Below, in pieces: positions 17,312 to 26,081 of a stretch of 64,000 bases of DNA (its first letter is position 1; the number at the start of each line of letters is the position of its first letter). Under the pieces are notes generated by a model that saw only the letters and a program-made list of their open reading frames with translations, was not told the origin of the DNA and did no database searches. A program made the position numbers and the translations under genes. The stretch covers positions 1 to 64,000 of the forward strand of contig JAFGTV010000006.1 of NCBI GenBank assembly GCA_016938875.1, in the 5' to 3' direction. The DNA comes from Paracoccaceae bacterium (lineage in GTDB: Bacteria; Pseudomonadota; Alphaproteobacteria; Rhodobacterales; Rhodobacteraceae).

Positions 17312-17564
17312 TCATCACCTCCTGCTTGCCGGACGATACGGCCTGTTTCTTGGAAACCGCGCGTGCCGGGACCGCCTGGCCCCCGTCCCGCGCAAGCTGC
17401 ATCCAGCTGAACACCCCGGCCAGAAAACCGCCAAAGGCCAACAGCGCATGAATGGCCGGCAGCCACCCCGCCTGGTTTGCCGAGGTCACGGCCAGCGCCC
17501 CAAAGGTCGCAAAGCCGGTCCAGCCGATCACGCAGGACACCGAACAAAGCTTGCGCATGCTCAC
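17298..17564 (-). CDS. Small membrane protein of unknown function inside the importer operon
   Basis: This 88-residue ORF sits between the two permease genes. GTG at 17564 overlaps the livH stop as GTGA; an ATG two codons on (17558) is the alternative. Its end overlaps the livM start by 14 nt. The N-terminal half has two hydrophobic stretches (SCVIGWTGFATFGALAV and AIHALLAFGGFLAGVFSW), and the C-terminal third is polar. Coupling at both ends argues that it is translated. I recognise no family. It may be an accessory subunit of the importer or only a translational bridge that delivers ribosomes to livM. Confidence 0.65.
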   Translation of the reverse strand: MSMRKLCSVSCVIGWTGFATFGALAVTSANQAGWLPAIHALLAFGGFLAGVFSWMQLARDGGQAVPARAVSKKQAVSSGKQEVMNVLP

Positions 17565-18556
17565 ACCCTCTCGATGATCTTTTCACCGAACAGGCCCTGC
17601 GGGCGGAACACCAGGAACACCAGCGCCAGCACATAGGCAAACCAGTTTTCCGTGGCCCCGCCCACCATCGGACCGATGGTGAATTCAAACAGCTTTTCGC
17701 CCACCCCGATGATCAGTCCGCCGACGATGGCGCCCGGGATCGAGGTGAACCCGCCCAGCATCAGCACCGGCAAGGCCTTGAGTGCGATCAGCGACAGGCT
17801 GAACTGCACCCCCGATTTCGTGCCCCACATGATGCCCGCGACCAGCGCCACGAACCCCGCGATGGACCACACCAGCACCCAGATGAACCGCAGGCTGATC
17901 CCCACCGACAAGGCCGCCTGGTGGTCATCGGCCACCGCGCGCAGCGCCCGGCCCTGCTTGGAATACTGCGAGAAGATCATCAACGAGATCACCAGCACCG
18001 CCGCGACCAATGCCGCCACGATATCCAGCTTGTCGACGAAAAACCCATAGAACCCGTCGCCGCCCAGCCAGGCGCTGTTGTCCTCGATCCAGACGCTGGC
18101 ACCCTGGGGCAGGCCCACGTCCATCGTCTTGATGTCAGAGCCCCACATGATGTCGCCCAGCCCCTCCAGGAAATAGGCCAGGCCAATGGTCGCCATGAAC
18201 AGGATGATCGGTTCCTGGTTGACCAGATGTTTGAGGATGAACCGCTCGATCAATATGGCCAGAACGATCATCACCCCGATGGTCAGCACGATCGCCACCG
18301 CCGCGGGCAGGTGCCAGCCGAAATGGGTCACCTCGGTGCCAAGGACGGCGTTGATCAGGTGGGCAAAGGGGATCTGCCCCTGTTGCAGCCCCACCAACGT
18401 CAGCGCGGCAAACAGCGCCAGAACCCCCTGGGCATAGTTGAAAATGCCCGACGCCTTGAAGATCAGCACGAAGCCCAGCGCGACCAGCGCATAAAGCACC
18501 CCCGCCATCAGCCCGTTGATCATCACCTCGACGGCATAAAGAAACTGATCAGTCAT
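17561..18556 (-). CDS. livH: LIV/HAAT-type ABC transporter permease (LivH type)
   Basis: This 331-residue inner-membrane permease has the N-terminal ALVALGFVLIFKASGIFNYA and GVLALFAAL segments characteristic of LivH. The coupling-loop region GRALRAVADDHQAALSVGI is also present, as is the C-terminal GGLIIGVGEKLFE. It forms the translocation pore with the LivM-type protein. Its start overlaps the end of livG by 8 nt, and its stop overlaps the small ORF start. The length is somewhat above E. coli LivH (308). Confidence 0.92.
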   Translation of the reverse strand: MTDQFLYAVEVMINGLMAGVLYALVALGFVLIFKASGIFNYAQGVLALFAALTLVGLQQGQIPFAHLINAVLGTEVTHFGWHLPAAVAIVLTIGVMIVLAILIERFILKHLVNQEPIILFMATIGLAYFLEGLGDIMWGSDIKTMDVGLPQGASVWIEDNSAWLGGDGFYGFFVDKLDIVAALVAAVLVISLMIFSQYSKQGRALRAVADDHQAALSVGISLRFIWVLVWSIAGFVALVAGIMWGTKSGVQFSLSLIALKALPVLMLGGFTSIPGAIVGGLIIGVGEKLFEFTIGPMVGGATENWFAYVLALVFLVFRPQGLFGEKIIERV

Positions 18557-19370
18557 GGCTTACCCCCAGATAGGCGTCGATCACGTCTTGGTTGGCGCGC
18601 ACCTCTTCGGGCGGGCCGTCGCCGATCTTTTTGCCGTAATCCATCACCACCACGCGGTCGGACAGGTCCATGACCACGCCCATGTCATGCTCGATCAGCA
18701 CGATGGTGGTGCCGAACTCGTCGTTCACATCGAGGATAAAGCGGGACATGTCCTCTTTCTCTTCGACGTTCATCCCCGCCATGGGCTCGTCCAGCAGCAA
18801 CAGCCGCGGCTCGGCCGCCAGAGCGCGGCCCAGTTCCACCCGCTTTTGCAGGCCATAGGGCAGCCGGCCGACGGGGGTCTTGCGGATATGCTGGATTTCC
18901 AGGAAATCGATGATCTTTTCCACCGCCGCACGGTGCTCGCTCTCCTCGCGCTCGGCCTTGCCCCACCATAGCGCCTGGGCCATCAGACCCGCGTTCATCC
19001 GGGTGATGCGACCGGTCATCATGTTGTCCAGCGTCGACATCCCCTGGAACAACGCGATGTTCTGAAAGGTCCGCGCGATCCCCTGTTGGGCCACCCGAAA
19101 GGGGCGCATTTGCGGGCGCTTGTGCCCCTCGAACCAGACCTCGCCCTCGGACGGGGTGTAAAACCCCGAGATGATGTTCAGCATCGAGGATTTGCCCGCG
19201 CCATTTGGGCCGATGATCGCGCGGATCTCGCCCTCGCGCACATCGAACGAGATATCCTTGATCGCCACTACGCCGCCGAAACGCAGCGTGATGTTTTTCA
19301 GCTCCATCAACACGCCGCCGATGGTGCGGCCATCCTCGGTCACATAGGGTTCATGGCTGACCATGTTCAT
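18549..19370 (-). CDS. livG: LIV/HAAT-family ABC transporter ATP-binding protein (LivG type)
   Basis: This 273-residue ATPase has Walker A GPNGAGKSSMLN, the Q-loop ARTFQNIALFQGMS, a diverged signature (LPYGLQKRVELGRAL), Walker B LLLLDEPMAGMNVEE and the switch histidine in LIEHDMGVVMDLS. The signature being YGLQ rather than LSGGQ is normal for LivG. The first ~20 residues before MELKNITLRFGG are an unusual hydrophilic extension, and an internal ATG (near residue 22) is an alternative start. The annotated ATG overlaps the preceding ligase stop (ATGA). It partners with LivF in an ATPase heterodimer. Confidence 0.92.
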   Translation of the reverse strand: MNMVSHEPYVTEDGRTIGGVLMELKNITLRFGGVVAIKDISFDVREGEIRAIIGPNGAGKSSMLNIISGFYTPSEGEVWFEGHKRPQMRPFRVAQQGIARTFQNIALFQGMSTLDNMMTGRITRMNAGLMAQALWWGKAEREESEHRAAVEKIIDFLEIQHIRKTPVGRLPYGLQKRVELGRALAAEPRLLLLDEPMAGMNVEEKEDMSRFILDVNDEFGTTIVLIEHDMGVVMDLSDRVVVMDYGKKIGDGPPEEVRANQDVIDAYLGVSHD

Positions 19371-21529
19371 GCCGCCACCTGCCGCTTGTGCTGGGGTTCC
19401 TGAACGGCGGCATCGCAGATTTTCAGCGTCGCCTTGATGCTGCCCTTGCGGCCGTCCTCATAGGTCACCTCGGTCTCGGTATAGACGCTGTCGGACCCGT
19501 CATAGAGCGCGGCCACCAGGTCGGCGAATTTCTCGGCGATGATGTTGCGGCGCACCTTGCGGGTGCGGGTCAATTCGCCGTCGTCGGCGTCCAGCTCCTT
19601 GTGCAGGACCAGAAAGCGGTGGATCTGGCAGCCCGACAGGATGGCATCCTCGGCCACGGATCGGTTCACCTCTTCGACATGGGCCTTGATCGTCTCCAAC
19701 ACGCGCGGATGGCCGGCCAGTTCCTGATAGCTGGCATAGGCGATATTGTTGCGTTCCGCCCAGTTGCCGACCGCTGTCAGGTCGATATTGATGAACGCCG
19801 TGCACATTTCGCGGTCGGCGCCGAACACCACGACCTCCAGGATGTCAGGATAGAATTTCAGCTTGTTCTCGACGTATTTGGGCGCGAACAGGCTGCCATC
19901 GGCCATTTTGCCAACGTCCTTGGCCCGGTCGATGATCCGCAGATGGCCGGTCCCCTCCTCAAAGAACCCGGCATCGCCGGTGGCCACCCACCCCTCGGGG
20001 TCCTTGGTCGAGGCGGTGCTTTCGGCGTTCTTGTAATATTCGACGAAGGTGCCGGGGCTGCGATAATAGACCTCGCCGTTCTCGGCGATCCTGACCTCGA
20101 CGCCGGGCGAGGGAACCCCCACCGTATCGGACCGCACCTGGCCGTCGGGCTGTTGGGTGATGAACACCGACGCCTCGGTCTGACCGTAAAGCTGTTTGAG
20201 GTTGATCCCGAGCGAGCGATAGAACTCGAAGATCTCGGGCCCGATCGCCTCGCCCGCGGTATAGGCCACGCGGATCCGCGACAGGCCCAACGTGTTCTTC
20301 AGCGCGCCGTAGACCAGCACATCGCCCATCCGATACTTGAAATAGTCCCGCAGCGGCTGGGGATAGATGTTCAGGATCGGATCGCGCGCCTTGAAATGCG
20401 CGCGCGTCGCGATCGGGTGGCGCAGCTTGACGAAAAACAGCCGGATGGCGTTTTCCACCAGCGTCTCGATGGCAAAGCCGATGCCCATCGCATAGCGATA
20501 GATCCCGCGGATCCGGCGGCGCAGCGTGGGTTTCGACTGCTTGTTGCGCAGCCGCGGCATGCCGTAGGTCTCTCCGGCGGTTTTGGCGAATTCCATGAAA
20601 TGGTGGAACAGCGCGTATTTCAGGTCGCCCGCATCCTCCATCCGGATCATCACGTTGGTCAGCATCGTCTCAAAGATGCGCGGCGGTGCGAAATAATAGG
20701 TCGGCCCGATCTCGCGCAGGTCGGTCATCATGGTTTCCGGGCTTTCGGGGCAGTTCACGCAGAAGCCAGCCACCATCGCCTGCCCGATCGAAAAGATGAA
20801 ATCGCCGACCCAGGCCATCGGCAGATAGGCCAGCACTTCCTCGTCCTGGCCCAGGTGGTCGAACGCCACCGACGCCTTGGCGGTTTCGATGATGTTGCGG
20901 TTGGACAGCACGGCGCCCTTGGGCTTGCCGGTCGTGCCGCTGGTGTACAGCATCACGCAGGTGCTGTCCCAGGTAAGCTCGGCGGTGCGCCGGTCCAGTT
21001 CGGGTTCCAGCCGGGCATGACCCGCGCGGCCCTCGGCCTCGATGTCATGCAGCCAGTTGAGATGGGTGTGGTCGTATTTCCGCATCCCCCGCTTGTCGTT
21101 GTAAAGGACATGCTCGATGCCGTGGACATGCTCCTGCACCTCGATGACCTTGTCGACCTGTTCCTGGTCGCCGCACACCACGAAGCGCGCGCCGCAATGC
21201 TCCAGCACATAGGCCATCTCCTCGGCCACCGCGTCCTGGTACAGCGGCACCGGGATCGCGCCGCACATCTGGGCCGCCACCATCGCCCAGTAATGGGCCG
21301 GGCGGTTGCGCCCGATGATGGCGACATACTCGCCCCGCTCGATCCCCAGCGCCAGCAGGCCCAGCGCCATCGCACGGATTTCATCATAGGCCTCGGCCCA
21401 GGTCCAACATTGCCAGATGCCGAATTCTTTTTCGCGATAGGCGGGCTTGGTGCCGTAGACCCTCACATTCCGGTTGAGATACGCAGGAATGGAACACAGT
21501 TCGCCCGTGGGCGCGCCTTGTGGTGTCAC
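19367..21529 (-). CDS. Long-chain acyl-CoA synthetase-like AMP-forming ligase
   Basis: This 720-residue adenylate-forming enzyme is the first gene of the importer operon. It shows the ATP-binding motif YTSGTTGKPKGAVLSN, the A4/A5 region KQLYGQTEASVF, the hinge aspartate in VATGDAGFFEEG and the lid IDRAKDVGK, matching FadD/FAA-type ligases. A 90-residue insertion-like basic stretch around residues 310-400 is also seen in this subgroup. GTG at 21529 was chosen because GGAGGA sits about 7 nt upstream and the family N-terminus TPQGAPTGELCSIPAYLNRN follows. The frame upstream lacks a ribosome site. Substrate unknown. Location with the transporter suggests coupled uptake and thioesterification. Confidence 0.87.
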   Translation of the reverse strand: MTPQGAPTGELCSIPAYLNRNVRVYGTKPAYREKEFGIWQCWTWAEAYDEIRAMALGLLALGIERGEYVAIIGRNRPAHYWAMVAAQMCGAIPVPLYQDAVAEEMAYVLEHCGARFVVCGDQEQVDKVIEVQEHVHGIEHVLYNDKRGMRKYDHTHLNWLHDIEAEGRAGHARLEPELDRRTAELTWDSTCVMLYTSGTTGKPKGAVLSNRNIIETAKASVAFDHLGQDEEVLAYLPMAWVGDFIFSIGQAMVAGFCVNCPESPETMMTDLREIGPTYYFAPPRIFETMLTNVMIRMEDAGDLKYALFHHFMEFAKTAGETYGMPRLRNKQSKPTLRRRIRGIYRYAMGIGFAIETLVENAIRLFFVKLRHPIATRAHFKARDPILNIYPQPLRDYFKYRMGDVLVYGALKNTLGLSRIRVAYTAGEAIGPEIFEFYRSLGINLKQLYGQTEASVFITQQPDGQVRSDTVGVPSPGVEVRIAENGEVYYRSPGTFVEYYKNAESTASTKDPEGWVATGDAGFFEEGTGHLRIIDRAKDVGKMADGSLFAPKYVENKLKFYPDILEVVVFGADREMCTAFINIDLTAVGNWAERNNIAYASYQELAGHPRVLETIKAHVEEVNRSVAEDAILSGCQIHRFLVLHKELDADDGELTRTRKVRRNIIAEKFADLVAALYDGSDSVYTETEVTYEDGRKGSIKATLKICDAAVQEPQHKRQVAA

Positions 21530-22015
21530 GTTTTTCCTCCCTCGCGCCTCGGCGCAGCACATCGCCCGCGTTCTTCGCGGATCTTGCATACGCTTTGGCG
21601 TGGCCAATTCTAGGTGGCCGTCATTTCCCCTGCGACGCCTGACAAATCCGTGGAGTCGGCCGGCGTCGCCCTGGTTTTCCTCATCGCGCCTGGGCTATTG
21701 CTGGCCGTTACGGCCTCCTCCGCGCCCAAGCGTCGCTTGAACATTTGCGCATGCCCCAGATGGGGTCAAGCAAAAGGTTTGCCTCGCCCCCAAAGGCCCG
21801 CCCGGCGCGGAGCCGCACCCGCCCCGTGCAGGGATCGCCAAAGCCATGCTGCGTATGCGGTTTGGCCGAATTGCGATTGAAAATCCAAGGCATGGCTGCC
21901 CAATCCATTAATCTCGGGCGCGGCGCGGCCCGGACACATCCCATGTCCCAGGTCCGCCCCTTGGCCCGGCGCGGGCTTTGTCCTAGACCTGTCTGCGACA
22001 GCGGAAAGGCAAACG
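21530..22015. other. 486-bp divergent intergenic region, no convincing gene
   Basis: This gap separates the leftward importer operon from the rightward saccharopine dehydrogenase genes and must hold both promoters. I see an odd palindrome CAAGCG-T-CGCTTG (21727-21739). I also see a small repeat CTGTC-TGC-GACAG (21989-22001) just before the ribosome site of the next gene. A rightward frame at 21614-21880 has a hydrophobic start but no ribosome site and an ordinary GC-rich composition, so it is not called. No clear -35/-10 pair was found. Confidence 0.5.
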
Positions 22016-23065
22016 ATGACACATCTTTGGGTGCGGGCCGAACAGCGGCAAAACGAGGAACGGGTGGGCCTGACCCCCGCTGGCGCAAAGGCGCTGATCG
22101 ACGCGGGGCTGCGCGTCAGCGTCGAGCAAAGCCATGTCCGCGCCATCCCCATTGACGGCTATGCCGCGGCGGGCTGTGAGATCGTGCCGGAAAATTCCTG
22201 GCCCGGCGCACCGGCCGACGCGATCATCTTCGGACTGAAGGAACTGCCCGAGGACGGCACCCCCCTGCCGCACCGCCACATCATGTTCGGCCACGCCTAC
22301 AAGGGGCAGCCCGCCGGGCGCGACCTGCTTAAACGGTTCAAGGCCGGGGGCGGGACACTTTTTGATCTGGAATACCTGGTCGATGCGAACGGGCGGCGCG
22401 TGGCGGCGTTCGGCTATTGGGCGGGCTATGCGGGTGCTGCGGTCAGCCTGCAATGCTGGGCCGCACAGGCGCGCGGCGGCATTGTCGGGCCGGTCGGGGT
22501 CTATGCCTGTTCGGACGATCTGCGCGCGGCCCTGACTGCCGATCTGGCCGGGCTGACACCGCCCCGCGCCATCGTCATCGGCGCGCTGGGGCGCGTGGGC
22601 ACCGGGGCGGCCGATCTATGCGCCGCCATGGGGGTCGAGATCACCAAATGGGACATGGCCGAAACCGCCCATGGTGGCCCCTTCCCCGAGATCCTGGCCC
22701 ATGAGATCTTTCTCAACTGCATCCTGGCCCGCCCGGGCACCCCCGTCTTTGTGCCCGCCACCGCGAAAGAGGCCCCGCGCCGGTTGCGCGTCATCGGCGA
22801 TATCGCCTGCGATCCGGCTTCGGATTTCTCGCCGATCAAGGTCTATGACCGGGTGACCGACTGGCAGACCCCGGCGCTGCGGGTCCATGAGGCGCCGGTG
22901 CTGGATGTGACCGCAATCGACAACCTGCCCTCGATGCTGCCGGTGGAATCGTCCCAGGACTACGCCGCGCAGCTATTGCCCTCGCTCCTGGGCCTGGGCG
23001 CGCTGGGGGCGGGCGTCTGGGGCCGGGCGCAGGCGGAATTCGACCACCACATTCAAACGATCTGA
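22016..23065 (+). CDS. Saccharopine dehydrogenase (LYS1/LKR-type) family protein
   Basis: This 349-residue protein resembles the alanine dehydrogenase/PNT-like LYS1 family: N-terminal LWVRAEQRQNEERVGLTP, then DAIIFGLKELPED, HIMFGHAYKGQ and the nucleotide-binding AIVIGALGRVGTGAADL. LYS1-type enzymes interconvert saccharopine with lysine and 2-oxoglutarate. In bacteria lacking the fungal pathway they are generally thought to act as lysine-ketoglutarate reductase in lysine breakdown. The next gene, 10 bp downstream, is the LYS9/SDH-like partner, so a two-enzyme lysine to aminoadipate-semialdehyde route is the best inference. Direction of the reaction is not decided by sequence. Confidence 0.88.
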   Translation: MTHLWVRAEQRQNEERVGLTPAGAKALIDAGLRVSVEQSHVRAIPIDGYAAAGCEIVPENSWPGAPADAIIFGLKELPEDGTPLPHRHIMFGHAYKGQPAGRDLLKRFKAGGGTLFDLEYLVDANGRRVAAFGYWAGYAGAAVSLQCWAAQARGGIVGPVGVYACSDDLRAALTADLAGLTPPRAIVIGALGRVGTGAADLCAAMGVEITKWDMAETAHGGPFPEILAHEIFLNCILARPGTPVFVPATAKEAPRRLRVIGDIACDPASDFSPIKVYDRVTDWQTPALRVHEAPVLDVTAIDNLPSMLPVESSQDYAAQLLPSLLGLGALGAGVWGRAQAEFDHHIQTI

Positions 23066-23075
23066 GGAGAGCGCG

Positions 23076-24215
23076 ATGACCATCCACTGGTGCGGCACCG
23101 GCCTGTCGGCCATTCCCGGCCTGAGACGCCTGATCGAGGCGGGTCAGCCCGTCACCGTCTGGAACCGCACGCTGGACAAGGCGCGCGCGGCGGTGGGCGA
23201 TCTGACCCAGGACATCCACAGCTTTGACATCGACGCGCTGGGGCAGGTGTTGCACGCGGGCGACGTGGTCGTGTCGATGCTGCCGGCGGACTGGCATGTG
23301 CCGCTGGCGGAACTGGCGATCGAAAAGGGCGCGCATTTCGTGTCCTCCAGCTATATCGCGCCGGAAATGCGCGCGCTGGACGCCAAGGCCCGCGCGGCGG
23401 GTGTCGCCCTGGTGAACGAGGTCGGCCTGGACCCCGGCATCGACCACCTGATGGCCCATTGGCTGATGGCCGATTACCGCGCCTCGGGCGTCCATGCGGC
23501 GGACAACGATTTCTCTTTTACCTCGTATTGCGGCGGCGTGCCGAAGATCACCAATGCGTTTCGGTATAAATTCAGTTGGTCCCCGCTGGGGGTGCTCAAG
23601 GCGCTGCGCTCGCCCTCGCGCTCGATCCGGGAATTCACCGAGTTGAACGTGGCCCGGCCTTGGGACGCGCTGGGCCGCTATGACGCGCCGCTGCCGCAAC
23701 CCGAAACATTCGAGGTTTATCCCAACCGCGATTCCCTGCCGTTCATGGCCGATTACGGGTTCGATCCGGCCTGGCGGGTGCGCAATTTCGTGCGCGGCAC
23801 CCTGCGCCTGAACGGCTGGGCCGAGGCCTGGGCCGACGTGTTCCAGGAAATCGAAAGCCTGACCGGCCCCGAGGGCGAGGCGCGACTAAAGGAAATGTCC
23901 GACCAGTTCTGGGCCGAGAATGCCTATGACGAGGGCGAGCCGGACCGTGTGGTGATGTGCGTCTCGTTGCATGTGCGCAATGCCGGGCGGACGGTCTATC
24001 ACAAGACCTACGTGATGGATGCCTGGGGCGACGCGCGCGGCACGGCGATGGCGCGGCTGGTGTCGGTCCCGGTGTCGCTGGCGGTCGAGGCGGTGCTGCT
24101 GCGCGAAATCCCAGCCGGCGTCAGCGCCGCCCCCAGCGATCCCAGGCTGGTGGCCCGCTGGATGGGCGAGGTCGACCGCCTGGCGCAACACCTGATGGTG
24201 GTCGACGAGGGGTAA
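23076..24215 (+). CDS. Saccharopine reductase-like (LYS9/SDH-type) dehydrogenase
   Basis: This 379-residue protein has an N-terminal NADP-binding fold (MTIHWCGTGLSAIPGLRR) and the SDH catalytic features FVSSSYIAPEMRALD and VNEVGLDPGIDHLMAHW. The DNDFSFTSYCGGVPK segment, seen in saccharopine dehydrogenases that form glutamate and aminoadipate semialdehyde, is also present. GAGGAG lies 7 nt before the ATG, 10 bp after the upstream stop, so the two form an operon. No aminoadipate semialdehyde dehydrogenase is visible in the window. The facing terminator downstream belongs to the opposite strand. Confidence 0.87.
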   Translation: MTIHWCGTGLSAIPGLRRLIEAGQPVTVWNRTLDKARAAVGDLTQDIHSFDIDALGQVLHAGDVVVSMLPADWHVPLAELAIEKGAHFVSSSYIAPEMRALDAKARAAGVALVNEVGLDPGIDHLMAHWLMADYRASGVHAADNDFSFTSYCGGVPKITNAFRYKFSWSPLGVLKALRSPSRSIREFTELNVARPWDALGRYDAPLPQPETFEVYPNRDSLPFMADYGFDPAWRVRNFVRGTLRLNGWAEAWADVFQEIESLTGPEGEARLKEMSDQFWAENAYDEGEPDRVVMCVSLHVRNAGRTVYHKTYVMDAWGDARGTAMARLVSVPVSLAVEAVLLREIPAGVSAAPSDPRLVARWMGEVDRLAQHLMVVDEG

Positions 24216-24296
24216 TCGCCCCCGCAGCCCGGGCAACCACCGCCCGGGTCGCCCCCGGTTGGCATCCGACGCGGCCCCGGGCCCCACCCTGGCCGC

Positions 24297-24327
24297 AAAA
24301 GAAAAGCGCGCCGCAACAGCGACGCGC
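24297..24327 (-). terminator. Intrinsic terminator for the leftward DUF3775 transcript
   Basis: Read on the minus strand, a 9-bp stem GCGCGTCGC / GCGGCGCGC (one G-U pair) with a TGTT loop is followed by TTTTCTTTT. It lies 52 bp after the DUF3775 stop and within the convergent gap behind the saccharopine gene. Confidence 0.88.
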
Positions 24328-24379
24328 CACCCTCGGGCATTCCGCGCACGGGCCCGTGCCCGCCGGGCGCCCCCCCATC

Positions 24380-24712
24380 CTAGCGGTCGAAAAAGTCCTC
24401 TTCGACCTCGGCCGGGTTGATGCCGATCGCCTCCAGCCCGGCCTCCAGATAGTCGGGAAACAGCGGCATGCCGACCAGGTAATCCTCGGTGGGAACGGTC
24501 GCCTCTGCCTTGGCGGTCTCGATCGCCTCTTCCAGATCGTCGGCATCGAAGGTTTCGCGCCCGATCCAGGTCAGCGCCACCAGGCTGGCCTTTTCGTCCT
24601 CGTTCATCGCCCCGATAAACGCCCGCAACTCGGGCTCTGCCAAGGCCTTTTCACGGGCCTGAAAGATGACTTGCACCACCTTGCGCGGGCTGATTTGCAG
24701 CAGCTCTTCCAT
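24380..24712 (-). CDS. DUF3775 domain protein
   Basis: This 110-residue acidic protein begins MEELLQISPRKVVQVIFQAR and contains MNEDEKASLVALTWIGRETF and YLVGMPLFPDYLEAGLEAIG, the conserved blocks of DUF3775. It has no signal peptide or membrane segment, so it is cytosolic. GGAGGAG is about 7 nt before the ATG at 24712, which excludes longer upstream starts. It stands alone between the sigma-E-linked operon (68 bp upstream, same strand) and a terminator, and it could receive read-through from that operon. Function unknown. Confidence 0.85.
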   Translation of the reverse strand: MEELLQISPRKVVQVIFQAREKALAEPELRAFIGAMNEDEKASLVALTWIGRETFDADDLEEAIETAKAEATVPTEDYLVGMPLFPDYLEAGLEAIGINPAEVEEDFFDR

Positions 24713-24780
24713 GTCGTTGTCTTCTCCTCCGAACGGGGGGCCAGTGTCGCCCGTGCCCGATCTTTGCACAAGGGGGCGCG

Positions 24781-25521
24781 TCACTTGTTCGGCGCGAATA
24801 TCCGGTAATAGGCCCAATCGGGCAGGAATTGCGACAGCCGGAACACCCACGAAAACAGCGTCGGGAAACTGCGCGCGAACCGATCGGTCATCATGTGCTC
24901 GACGATCTCATGGGCGGCGGCCTCGGGTTCCATGATGAAGGGCATGGAAAAGTCGTTCTTGTCGGTCAACCGGGTGCGGATAAAGCCCGGGTTCACCAGT
25001 TGAACCTTGACCCCGGTGCCGCGCAGATCGGCATACATGCTTTCGGCCAGCGACATCACCCCGGCCTTGGACGCGCAATAGCCGATGGCGCCGGGCAACC
25101 CGCGAAACCCCGACAGGCTGCCGGTGATCACGATATGGCCCCGGTCGCGGTCGACGAAACGCGGCACGACCTGCCCCAGAACCCGCGCGGCCCCGGTCAG
25201 GTTGATATCGCACATCGCCTCGACCTGCTCGGCGTCCCAGCCTTGGGCCGCTTGCGGCCAGTAGACACCGGCCAGAAACACCAGCCCGTCGATCTGCCCC
25301 ACCTGCTGGGCGGCCAGGCGCACCGCCGCCCCATCCGAAATATCCATCGGAACCACCGTGGCACGGCCGGGCAATGTGGCGGCCAGCTCTTCCAGCCGCT
25401 CTGCGCTGCGCGCGCTCAGCACCAGTTCGACGCCCAGCGCGCTCAGCCGTTCGGCCAGGGCGCGGCCCAACCCCTCGCTGGCGCCGACCAGCCAGTAGCG
25501 TTTGCCGATCCAATCCGTCAT
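24781..25521 (-). CDS. Short-chain dehydrogenase/reductase of the RpoE-linked operon
   Basis: This 246-residue classical SDR has the cofactor motif GASEGLGRA, the NNAG-equivalent FLAGVYW, catalytic Ser in ITGSLSG and catalytic YCASK. It is the last gene of the five-gene operon divergent from rpoE-chrR. Its ATG overlaps the DUF3833 stop as ATGA. The same gene family order is known next to rpoE-chrR in Rhodobacter sphaeroides (from memory, the RSP1087-1091 group). Substrate unknown; a lipid or fatty-acid role is inferred from the operon. Confidence 0.88.
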   Translation of the reverse strand: MTDWIGKRYWLVGASEGLGRALAERLSALGVELVLSARSAERLEELAATLPGRATVVPMDISDGAAVRLAAQQVGQIDGLVFLAGVYWPQAAQGWDAEQVEAMCDINLTGAARVLGQVVPRFVDRDRGHIVITGSLSGFRGLPGAIGYCASKAGVMSLAESMYADLRGTGVKVQLVNPGFIRTRLTDKNDFSMPFIMEPEAAAHEIVEHMMTDRFARSFPTLFSWVFRLSQFLPDWAYYRIFAPNK

Positions 25522-26081
25522 GCTGCCACCTTGGGGCGCATGGTGGCCACCAGTTCGGCCACGGGGATGCCGAATTTGCGGAACTGGCTGCGATTCATGA
25601 TCGCGCCGTTTTCCATCAGGTACATCCAGTCGGTCGCGTCCAGAACATGGCCGCCCGAATCCTCGGGCAGGCGGATGCGATAGCGCAGATGCACCCCCGA
25701 CCCCTTTTGCATGCCATGACCCGGCCCGACCAGATCGGGGGCCTCGGCGCGGATCGCCCCGTCATTGCCCAGGGTAAAGGTCCAGCAGCGGCTTTGGGTG
25801 GCGCCGCTGTCATAGCGAAACTCCTCGGTCATGGTGCCGGTATTGCCGTCCCACCGGGCCTCCATATCCGCGACAAAGCGCGAGGTGACCCGCCCCATCG
25901 GCCCGTAAACCACACCCTCGCACAGGATCGGACCATCCAGGTGTTTGCGCAGGTCGAACTGCGGGCCGGCGGTTGCGTAATCCTCGGCCTTCTGGGCCTG
26001 AAAGCCCAGGGTGCGGGATTTCAGCACCACCAGTCCCAGGGTCGCCAGCGCGCCCAGAACAAATGCCAGGATGGGTGTCAT
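25518..26081 (-). CDS. DUF3833 membrane-anchored protein
   Basis: This 187-residue protein of the DUF3833 family is recognisable from QFDLRKHLDGPILCEGVVYG, FRYDSGATQSRCWTF and the C-terminal DWMYLMENGAIMNRSQFRKF. An N-terminal hydrophobic helix (residues about 4-22) probably anchors it with the domain outside the cytoplasm. Unlike some relatives it has no lipobox cysteine. The fold resembles lipocalin-like barrels, hence a lipid-binding role is possible but unproven. Start and stop overlap its neighbours by 4 nt on both sides. Confidence 0.85.
   Translation of the reverse strand: MTPILAFVLGALATLGLVVLKSRTLGFQAQKAEDYATAGPQFDLRKHLDGPILCEGVVYGPMGRVTSRFVADMEARWDGNTGTMTEEFRYDSGATQSRCWTFTLGNDGAIRAEAPDLVGPGHGMQKGSGVHLRYRIRLPEDSGGHVLDATDWMYLMENGAIMNRSQFRKFGIPVAELVATMRPKVAA

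Noticed and set aside
21614-21880. 88-residue frame with a hydrophobic start in the large intergenic gap
   Set aside because: It has a GTG start without a ribosome site and a C-terminal half of ordinary GC-rich noise. It is not supported without conservation.
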